Both the position numbers and the translations under genes were made by a program. From the NCBI GenBank assembly GCA_030619185.1, contig JAUXBW010000010.1:1-14673 (forward strand): 14,673 nucleotides of DNA. Direction: 5' to 3'. Of this stretch, positions 7,316 to 13,044 are shown one piece after another (the stretch's first letter is position 1; every line of letters starts with the position of its first letter). Source of the stretch: Methyloprofundus sp. GTDB lineage: Bacteria > Pseudomonadota > Gammaproteobacteria > Methylococcales > Methylomonadaceae. The notes beneath the pieces were generated by a model. That model saw only the letters and a list, made by a program, of their open reading frames with translations, was not told the origin of the DNA and made no database searches.

Positions 7316-7945
7316 ATGGAATCAGTTGAACACCCATTAAATGAGCGATTTAGGGGATACCTACCTGTCGTTGTTGACATAGAAACAGCAGGTTTTGATG
7401 CGCACAAAAACCCATTATTGGAAATTGCAGCCGTAATAGTTGAATATGATGCAAACGAACAATTACTGATTACTGAAAGCCATGCCGCACATATTATTCC
7501 ATTTGAAAACTCGACTTTAGATCAATCAGCTCTAAAATTTACCGGCATAGATCCATACCACCCTTTTCGTATGGCAGTCTCAGAAAAAGAAGCTTTACAA
7601 AAATTATTCCTGCCCATTAAACAGGCAGTAAAGCGCAATCAATGTACACGCGCCATTCTAGTCGGCCATAACCCAAATTTTGATATAAATTTTTTAAATG
7701 CAGCGATTACCCGCACGAAAATAAAGCGTAGTCCATTTCATCCTTTCAGCACTTTCGACACCGCGACCTTAGGCGGTTTAATGTACAAACAAACAGTATT
7801 AGCCAAAATTGGCAAAGAAGCGGGTATGGACTGGGATAATGAACAAGCGCATTCAGCTCTCTATGACGCTAAGCAAACTGCCGAAATTTTTTGTAATATC
7901 GTTAACCGCTGGAAGCGACTGGAAGCTATAGAGGCAGGAGAGTAG
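7316..7945 (+). CDS. rnt: Ribonuclease T
   Basis: A 209-residue DEDDh 3'-5' exoribonuclease that trims tRNA 3' ends (CCA turnover) and matures 5S and 23S rRNA ends; it acts as a homodimer in the cytoplasm. The catalytic residues are all visible: Asp21 and Glu23 (VVDIETAGF), Asp123 (GHNPNFDINF), His179 and Asp184 (AHSALYDAKQTA). FHPFSTFDTATLGGL at about 141-155 is another typical block. Length equals the family norm. Distribution nearly limited to Gammaproteobacteria makes this a good lineage marker. The ATG at 7316 has no obvious Shine-Dalgarno sequence, but the N-terminus fits the family. It is divergent from mlaA and followed by 190 bp of non-coding sequence. Confidence 0.97.
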   Translation: MESVEHPLNERFRGYLPVVVDIETAGFDAHKNPLLEIAAVIVEYDANEQLLITESHAAHIIPFENSTLDQSALKFTGIDPYHPFRMAVSEKEALQKLFLPIKQAVKRNQCTRAILVGHNPNFDINFLNAAITRTKIKRSPFHPFSTFDTATLGGLMYKQTVLAKIGKEAGMDWDNEQAHSALYDAKQTAEIFCNIVNRWKRLEAIEAGE

Positions 7946-8025
7946 GTGTTCATGATGGGGTCGAACATGCAGGCGTTGCAAACAACTTTGATATAGAGCA
8001 ACTATGCACCTGTTGTCCTGCACAA

Positions 8026-8078
8026 CTGGGAAGCCAAAATCCTGCGCTATAACTTTCGGGTATTATTAAATCCTCGCT
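8026..8078. repeat. Diverged dispersed repeat, copy 1
   Basis: The last 27 bases (8052-8078) match 10857-10883 at 25 of 27 positions, including the shared core GGTATTATTAAATCCTC. Upstream similarity continues more weakly (CTGGGAAGCCAAAATCC here against CTGTGAAACTAAAACC), giving a unit of about 53 bp in the same orientation. Both copies lie just after the 3' end of a minus-strand gene. A perfect palindrome CGCTTAAGCG overlaps the right edge at 8075-8084. Confidence 0.6.
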
Positions 8079-8136
8079 TAAGCGCAATTCAATACGTGAA
8101 ATATACCGCATGCGTTCAGATCACAAATGAAATATT

Positions 8137-8379
8137 CTATATTTTCTGATTTTTAATTTTTGCATTGATATGGTTAGCCCCCATCAAAGCGAGAACAACA
8201 AAAGCTCCCGGAGTTACAATTGCAGCAGCAACAGAGGCAGACAATTTTAATTTCTGCTGACGACTGGCAATTTTCTTATCCGTAGTTTTATTTTCTACAG
8301 GATACCGGATTGCGCCACATGAATGACACAGAGGATATTCTTTCAGTTCTGTGGTACCACAAAATGAACATTCTGGCAT
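8137..8379 (-). CDS. Small zinc-ribbon membrane protein
   Basis: An 80-residue hypothetical protein. The N-terminus carries a compact zinc ribbon: Cys4/Cys7 (CSFC) and Cys18/Cys21 (CHSC) followed by GAIRYP. A short Lys-rich linker (about 30-44) leads to one hydrophobic segment at about 46-66 (Ala/Val-rich, containing TPGAFVVLALMG) and a short basic tail. This gives a single-pass inner-membrane protein with a metal-binding head, probably cytoplasmic given the positive charges before the membrane segment. AGGG lies about 9 bases before the ATG on the minus strand. The ordered Cys pairs and membrane segment argue for a real gene. I do not recognise a function, and the neighbours give none. Confidence 0.7.
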   Translation of the reverse strand: MPECSFCGTTELKEYPLCHSCGAIRYPVENKTTDKKIASRQQKLKLSASVAAAIVTPGAFVVLALMGANHINAKIKNQKI

Positions 8380-8840
8380 AGCGTTACCCTACATTTAACC
8401 CGATAGTTTAATACTAGCAGAAAAATACAAAGCTATAAATAGAATAATCGGTCTATTCAACCTAAAAAATCAGTTGGCAATACAATGATAGCGCTTGAAA
8501 CCGTGGTAACCGTGCAGTTCCTCTCCTTAGCAAGAAGGGAAGTAAACGGTTACATACCCTGTTATTTTATTGAAAATAGCGTTTTATGCCAGGCGAATAT
8601 AAAACTATGGTATATAACACGATTTCTTGCGCCATATAACCTACTCAGACTATTAATTATATTCGACAAGTTTATATTACCTTATTCTCAAATTACAAAT
8701 TGATTACTACAACACTGAAGCCACTAGTAAACTACTGATTTAAGAAACTATATAGCAAAATACATACCAACAACACAAGCAAGTAAATCAATATATTCCA
8801 ATATGCTAAAATTCGGCATACCCCACACCCCCATAGAATA

Positions 8841-8878
8841 AATAAGGGATATCACCTACCCCTTATTCCTCGTGATAT
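8841..8878. repeat. Two interleaved perfect inverted repeats
   Basis: AATAAGGG (8841-8848) pairs with CCCTTATT (8860-8867), and ATATCAC (8849-8855) pairs with GTGATAT (8872-8878). The second left arm lies inside the loop of the first stem, so the two are interleaved, as in a pseudoknot or as two mutually exclusive hairpins. No U-run follows on the plus strand. They sit about 27 bp before the first TGTTACA box and could alternatively be overlapping operators. Confidence 0.5.
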
Positions 8879-8905
8879 ACAGCCCGCTACACTAAGTCAT
8901 TCAAA

Positions 8906-8932
8906 TGTTACAAGCTGTTACATTTTGTTACA
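8906..8932 (+). promoter_or_regulatory. Three TGTTACA direct repeats at exact 10-bp spacing
   Basis: TGTTACA occurs at 8906-8912, 8916-8922 and 8926-8932, identical each time with 3-base spacers. A 10-bp period puts all three on one face of the helix. This resembles sites of OmpR/PhoB-type response regulators, and OmpR half-sites contain GTTACA or GTAACA with 10-bp spacing. They end about 35 bp before a candidate -10 at 8967, a sensible activator position for the diheme cytochrome gene. Regulator identity is inference. Confidence 0.6.
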
Positions 8933-9053
8933 AATTAACTGCCTTTTGAAATATTTTTTCTACTCTTATTATTTATACTGCCTCTGCAATTCATTAAATA
9001 GAAGTCATGGATTGACCAAATTTTTTAACCTTATTTTAAGAGTAGAAACAGTA

Positions 9054-10595
9054 ATGAAAAAATTAATTATAAGTTTAAGTCTATTGGGTATGGCTGGTTA
9101 TATCAGTTCAGCTTCCGCAGGAAACATGCACGAAATTCAACTGGATAAAAACCTAAGAAACATCATATCGAAAAACAAATTAACAGGAGATCCCTTGCAA
9201 GGTCGTACTGTACCTGATATTGGTAGCGATAAAGCGCAATTAGGTATGGATTTATTCTTTTCAAAATCTCTGGGTGGTGATTCTGATTCAGCTTGCGTTG
9301 CCTGCCATCACCCTGCATTAGGCGGGGGGGACAATTTATCATTACCTATCGGCGTAGAGGCTGATGACCCAGACCTATTAGGCCTGGGAAGAACTAATTA
9401 TAGTGCACTAAACAATCCTGAAGGTGGTCCACCCGTACCCAGAAATGCACCCACGACTTATAATGTCGTTGCCTGGGATAAGTTTCAATTTCATGATGGT
9501 CGTGTAGAAAGCCTGGATAAAACACCGGGTGCTAATGGAGCTGGTGAATCAGGTATCCGTACTCCTGACTCTGCATTTGGTGAAGCAGATTCACTAGCAG
9601 GTAATAATCTTGTACAGGCACAGGCGCGTTTCCCCGTAACATCTAATGAGGAAATGAAAGGTTTCGATCATACTGGTTACAATAACCAAATGATTAGAGA
9701 TCTATTAGCCGGTCGACTGGGTGGTTATGGCGATGAAGCAAATGAACTAAGCAAGAGTAGCCGCGATTCCTGGCTGGAAAAATTTCGTTTAGCATTTCCT
9801 GAACAAACTAAAAAGTCTGCTGAAGAATTAATTACCGAACAAAACGTCTCTATGGTCATTGCTGAATATGAGCGTTCACAAGCTTTTGTTAATACGCCCT
9901 GGAAACTGTATATCGAAGATAAAGCAGACCTCTCACTAGAAGCTAAAAAAGGAGCATTACTCTTTTATACGGCTAGCTCGAAAGGTGGGGCTGGTTGTTC
10001 CAGTTGCCACCAGGGGGATTTCTTTACCGATGAAGGCTTTCATAATCTAGCTATGCCGCAAATAGGCCCAGGAAAAGGTGATGGTGCTGATGGCTCTAAA
10101 GATTTAGGCCGTGCACGCGAAACCAAGGTTGATGGAGTTGTAGTTGAAGCAGATAAATTTGCTTTTAGAACACCTTCATTAATTAATGTTGAAATGACCG
10201 GCCCATGGTCTCATGCTGGTGCCTATACCACATTAAAAGCGGTCGTTAAGCATCACTTAGATCCTGCTGCTGCAATTGCATCCTATGCTGCTGCAATTGC
10301 TTCTGAAGATGCCAGTTTACTTGACCAGGAAGGTATCCGTAATCTGGATCAAATGTCTATCAATACTACAGAAGCATTAAATGCCAATAGCTTCTTTAGA
10401 CAAGGACAGGAGCCAACCCATTTAACTGATATGCAAGTCGATTTGCTGGTGGAATTTTTAAAGTCATTAACTGACCCTTGCACACAGAGCAGTGAGTGTT
10501 TAAGCGCCTGGATTCCTCCCGTAATAAAGGACAATAAAGACGGCCAACTTGGTATTCAATTAGATGCATATGATCAAAATAGTAATTCCTTGTAG
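9054..10595 (+). CDS. Exported long diheme cytochrome of the CcpA/MauG superfamily
   Basis: From ATG 9054 the protein has 513 residues: a signal peptide (residues 1-22, basic KK, hydrophobic core, cleavage after SASA) and two c-type heme motifs, CVACH (81-85) and CSSCH (315-319). Other superfamily features are NAPTTYN near 131-137, FHDGR at 146-150 and the late RTPSLINV...PWSHAGA block at 372-390. The two heme motifs are about 230 residues apart against about 147 in the second cytochrome here, so some 80 residues are inserted, with Gly-rich stretches at 158-225. After PWSHAGA comes TTLKAVVKHH, placing His400/His401 where classic peroxidases have Met and MauG has Tyr as axial ligand. It is a periplasmic redox enzyme, either peroxide reduction or MauG-like oxidation; the substrate is unknown. 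In-frame TTG at 8925 would add 43 residues ahead of the signal peptide and overlap the TGTTACA boxes, so it was rejected. Confidence 0.88.
   Translation: MKKLIISLSLLGMAGYISSASAGNMHEIQLDKNLRNIISKNKLTGDPLQGRTVPDIGSDKAQLGMDLFFSKSLGGDSDSACVACHHPALGGGDNLSLPIGVEADDPDLLGLGRTNYSALNNPEGGPPVPRNAPTTYNVVAWDKFQFHDGRVESLDKTPGANGAGESGIRTPDSAFGEADSLAGNNLVQAQARFPVTSNEEMKGFDHTGYNNQMIRDLLAGRLGGYGDEANELSKSSRDSWLEKFRLAFPEQTKKSAEELITEQNVSMVIAEYERSQAFVNTPWKLYIEDKADLSLEAKKGALLFYTASSKGGAGCSSCHQGDFFTDEGFHNLAMPQIGPGKGDGADGSKDLGRARETKVDGVVVEADKFAFRTPSLINVEMTGPWSHAGAYTTLKAVVKHHLDPAAAIASYAAAIASEDASLLDQEGIRNLDQMSINTTEALNANSFFRQGQEPTHLTDMQVDLLVEFLKSLTDPCTQSSECLSAWIPPVIKDNKDGQLGIQLDAYDQNSNSL
10265..10300 (+). repeat. In-frame 21-bp duplication inside the long diheme cytochrome
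   Basis: TGCTGCTGCAATTGC occurs at 10265-10279 and again at 10286-10300, offset by 21 bp, encoding AAAIASY then AAAIASE (residues 405-418). It lies just after the HHLDP segment near the predicted heme ligand. The perfect 15-bp identity suggests a fairly recent slippage or duplication that kept the frame. Confidence 0.7.
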
Positions 10596-10878
10596 AAAAT
10601 AGCTCTTCCTCATGACTAAGGAACAAGGATGCAACTTAACAACATCAGTTGAGCACAGATTTTGTGGAAAATTTGAGCGTGAAAGTCAAAAAACCGTTTG
10701 AATTTTTCTGGTCTTTTTATCCGTTTTTAGCGATGTAGCAGAAGTACGTAGCTTGCTATGCGCCTGCTGCTACACCACTAAAGACAAACAAATATTTCAC
10801 CTAAAACTGTGTAGCAATTTTTCTAGTGCTGCTGTGAAACTAAAACCTAACACCGTACTTTCCGGTATTATTAAATCC
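10596..10878. other. Intergenic region between convergent cytochrome genes
   Basis: No gene is seen in these 283 bp. A perfect 8-bp inverted repeat, TGTAGCAG (10734-10741) and CTGCTACA (10767-10774), has a 25-base loop that itself contains GTAGC/GCTA complementarity; it may act as a two-way transcription end. The second copy of the dispersed repeat occupies the right end. No T-run-flanked intrinsic terminator was found for either gene. Confidence 0.5.
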
Positions 10879-10883
10879 TCACT
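10832..10883. repeat. Diverged dispersed repeat, copy 2
   Basis: Matches 8026-8078 in the same orientation; the right 27 bases differ at two positions and the left part more. Its right end overlaps the last codon and stop of the minus-strand diheme peroxidase, so the repeat borders, and slightly enters, the gene's 3' end. Confidence 0.6.
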
Positions 10884-11958
10884 CCTCAAGTAAATACTGC
10901 TCACTGGTTAAAGCTTTAAGAAAAGCCACTAAATCCTGTTTTTCCTGATCGGTTAAATGTAGTGGAAAAATGGCTGAATCCAGAAAAGGATTTTTATCCC
11001 CGCCTTTATCATAATACTCAACAACCTCTTCCAGTGTCTTTGCACTACCATCATGCAAATAGGGTGCGGTTAAAGCAATATTTCTCAGTGTCGGCGTTTT
11101 GAACTTGCCTATATCCGCAATAATATGGGTAACATTAAACCGTCCTAATTCCGCCTGCTGAGCATCTGTAAAGGAAAAATCATGCACACTTTTTCCTGCT
11201 CTCAATGTTTGTACAAATTCAGCTATTTGTAAGTTCACTTTAGCAAAGCCAATGCCTAAATTATAAAAACGATTATCCATAAATAAAGCATCTTTGCCAC
11301 TGATTTCATGGCAATTAGCGCAATTTCCTTTGCGCCTGAACAGGCGCATTCCGCGCGCTTCACTTGTCGTCAGTGCTTGCCTGTCGCGACCAAATAAATA
11401 ACGGTCAAAAGCTGAATTTCCAGCAATCAAGGTACGCTCAAAACTCGCGATAGCCTGTGCAACCTGTTCTGCTGTGATGTCAGTTACATTAAATACCTCG
11501 CTAAATTGCTTCTGATAATAGGGATCCTGGTTCACTATATCGGCAATTTTCTGGCGGTTTTTTAAACCATGTTCAACAGGGTTTAAAAAGGGGCCTAGCG
11601 CCTGATCTTCCAGGCTACCTGCTCTGCCGTCTAAAAATAATGCCTGGTAAAAAGCAGCATTAACCACTGTGGGTGCATTTCTAAATCCGGTTTGCTGTTT
11701 GATTCCCACTGCAACTGGCTGCCCATCGGTAAATGCCCTATCCTTGTTATGACAACTGGCACAGCTAATACTTCCATCCAGGCTCAGGCGTTTATCATTA
11801 AATAATTGTTTACCCAGAGCAATCTTTTCTGCCGATTGTAGATTATCAGCTGGGATAGATAGCTTAGGCAATCCTAGTAAGCTATTAGGCTTTAAATTAC
11901 TCGCGCAGAGCAATCCTGTGTGCATTAACAAGAGTAATCCGATGCTAATTATCTTCAT
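10879..11958 (-). CDS. Periplasmic diheme peroxidase of the CcpA/MauG family
   Basis: A 359-residue exported protein of normal family length. The signal peptide covers residues 1-20 (cleavage near LCAS); its Cys18 is not in a proper lipobox. Heme motifs are CASCH (66-70) and CANCH (213-217). Superfamily blocks include LGKQLFNDKRLS at 48-59, FRNAPTVVNAAF at 92-103, FLDGRAGSLEDQA at 108-120, NPVEHG at 126-131 and FKTPTLRNIALTAPYLHDG at 286-304. TLEEVVEYYDKGG follows at 308-320; Tyr316 aligns, by eye, with the axial Met of classic bacterial cytochrome c peroxidase, making it MauG-like there. The likely role is peroxide detoxification or oxidation of a protein partner in the periplasm. GGAG lies about 6 bases before the ATG. 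It is convergent with the long diheme gene and lies downstream of the DUF1264 gene, from which the terminator at 12030-12055 separates it. Confidence 0.92.
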   Translation of the reverse strand: MKIISIGLLLLMHTGLLCASNLKPNSLLGLPKLSIPADNLQSAEKIALGKQLFNDKRLSLDGSISCASCHNKDRAFTDGQPVAVGIKQQTGFRNAPTVVNAAFYQALFLDGRAGSLEDQALGPFLNPVEHGLKNRQKIADIVNQDPYYQKQFSEVFNVTDITAEQVAQAIASFERTLIAGNSAFDRYLFGRDRQALTTSEARGMRLFRRKGNCANCHEISGKDALFMDNRFYNLGIGFAKVNLQIAEFVQTLRAGKSVHDFSFTDAQQAELGRFNVTHIIADIGKFKTPTLRNIALTAPYLHDGSAKTLEEVVEYYDKGGDKNPFLDSAIFPLHLTDQEKQDLVAFLKALTSEQYLLEE

Positions 11959-12029
11959 TCTCTACTCCATAGTTTGATAAACGGAGGGGGATGTACGGAC
12001 TGTAGCCCCTCTAAGGTTAATTGTAATGC

Positions 12030-12055
12030 AAAAAAAGCCCTTATAAAAAGGGCTT
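12030..12055 (-). terminator. Intrinsic terminator of the DUF1264 lipoprotein gene
   Basis: AAGCCCTT (12035-12042) and AAGGGCTT (12048-12055) form a perfect 8-bp stem with a 5-base loop. On the minus strand the stem is followed by seven T residues (complement of 12030-12036). It lies about 63 bp after the stop of the lipoprotein gene and before the diheme peroxidase gene, so it should uncouple the two. Confidence 0.9.
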
Positions 12056-12117
12056 CAAACAAGATTCCAGACTACTTTAACCCATCATCTCCAGAATTAG
12101 AAAAATAGTCTATCACC

Positions 12118-12693
12118 TTAGTCTTGCTCTGGCATATCCTGAACAATCAAAATATACGGTTCGCCTAAAGGAAACTCATCATCCATATCTTTGAAATAAA
12201 TAACTTTACCGTAAGTTTCGTTTACAGCTGGCAATATTTTTGCTGCTTCTTCAGCTGTTAAATCAGGGAATGTTGCATGTGCTCTTGGCACTTCTACCAA
12301 GTGATAATGCCAGTAATGTTTTTCATCTTCAGGTAATGAGTTATATTGCGCTGTAGTAATGATATATTCAAAACCAATTGGCTTATCCTGGTCCTTCATA
12401 CCTGAATGGAACATTAAGCAAATAAAAGTACCATCGTCATAGGCCTTACAATGGTGATGCACAATCATTTGTAATTTAGGATCGTTAACATCATGAGTAT
12501 CAGGTTTCATGTGTCTAATCGCTTGAATATGCAAGTCATTAAACCCTAAATGGTTGGGATATTCCTTTTGTCTTGGGTTCAGTGTTTCGTTGTATACCGC
12601 TTCTTTTTCTACGACAACGGGTGCTTTCTCAAAGGTAGAGCAGCCCGTAACAAAGACAACTAGCGCACTTGCCATAAGTAATTTTGCTTTCAT
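12118..12693 (-). CDS. DUF1264 (OBAP-like) lipoprotein
   Basis: From ATG 12693 the protein has 191 residues. The signal peptide ends in a lipobox, VTGC, with lipidated Cys18. The mature part matches the DUF1264 family, whose plant members are oil-body-associated proteins; bacterial members have no established function. Family-like segments are LHIQAIRHMKPD at 54-65, MIVHHHCKAYDDGTFICLMFHSG at 76-98 and DEKHYWHYHLVEVPRA at 123-138. The many His and paired Cys82/Cys92 could bind metal or form a disulfide in the periplasm, an inference. GAGGAAG lies about 7 bases before this ATG on the minus strand. An in-frame TTG five codons upstream overlaps that site and is unlikely. No Asp at lipoprotein position +2 (CSTF), so the outer membrane is its likely place. 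It has its own terminator. Confidence 0.82.
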   Translation of the reverse strand: MKAKLLMASALVVFVTGCSTFEKAPVVVEKEAVYNETLNPRQKEYPNHLGFNDLHIQAIRHMKPDTHDVNDPKLQMIVHHHCKAYDDGTFICLMFHSGMKDQDKPIGFEYIITTAQYNSLPEDEKHYWHYHLVEVPRAHATFPDLTAEEAAKILPAVNETYGKVIYFKDMDDEFPLGEPYILIVQDMPEQD

Positions 12694-13044
12694 ATTTTTC
12701 TTCCTCAAATTTAAAAATAGCTTTCAAAAAATAATTTTTATTAGATTAATAGTATTGAGTAAATACATATTAGGGTTTCATTATATTTTAATAATCAAAC
12801 ATGGTCAAGACATTCCTGAGTAATATACTAAACAATACGTATTATATAAAATAACCGCTTATTTTACAGCTTCTTACAAGTGCATCTCGTCATTTCCCAG
12901 GCCTTTTTTCTTGCCCTTGTTTTTTTAATTTTTACCTATAGTATAGGAATAATAGTCTGCATACCTGCTGGGTTACAACCTAGGAGCAACAGATAGCCCA
13001 ATGATTTCCCCTTTATTCCTTTTAAGTTTACTAGTAAAAAAGAT
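12694..13044. promoter_or_regulatory. Divergent promoter region between DUF1264 and degQ genes
   Basis: About 350 bp without a convincing gene, strongly AT-rich. It contains a hairpin TAAAATAA/TTATTTTA (12847-12854 and 12859-12866) and a perfect 13-base palindrome CCTATAGTATAGG (12935-12947), about 100 bp before the degQ ATG and overlapping TATAGT, a possible -10. The ribosome site before degQ is weak (AAAAAAGAT). Exact promoters cannot be fixed by eye. Confidence 0.4.

Larger units (their letters stand above)
8380..9053. other. Non-coding stretch upstream of the large diheme cytochrome
   Basis: About 670 bp with no convincing gene. It holds a perfect 8-bp inverted repeat GTAACCGT (8506-8513) / ACGGTTAC (8546-8553) enclosing a small CCTT/AAGG hairpin (8525-8538), the interleaved repeats at 8841-8878, and three phased TGTTACA boxes at 8906-8932. 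A possible -10 (TATTAT, 8967-8972, or TATACT, 8974-8979) lies after the boxes without a convincing spaced -35, as expected for an activator-dependent promoter. The region is strongly AT-rich. Its length is unusual compared with the other gaps in the window. Confidence 0.5.

Noticed and set aside
8485..8703. Open frame of 72 codons on the plus strand
   Set aside because: No ribosome site, no recognisable motif, composition typical of translated AT-rich non-coding DNA, and it spans the nested hairpin.
8925..9053. TTG-initiated 43-residue extension of the long diheme cytochrome
   Set aside because: It would bury the clear signal peptide beginning at ATG 9054 and overlaps the phased TGTTACA boxes.
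10832..10883. The repeated block as a CRISPR repeat
   Set aside because: Only two copies almost 3 kb apart, no spacers in array and no cas gene.
12694..12708. TTG start five codons upstream in the DUF1264 lipoprotein
   Set aside because: It overlaps the GAGGAAG ribosome site of the ATG at 12693, and the signal peptide is complete from that ATG.
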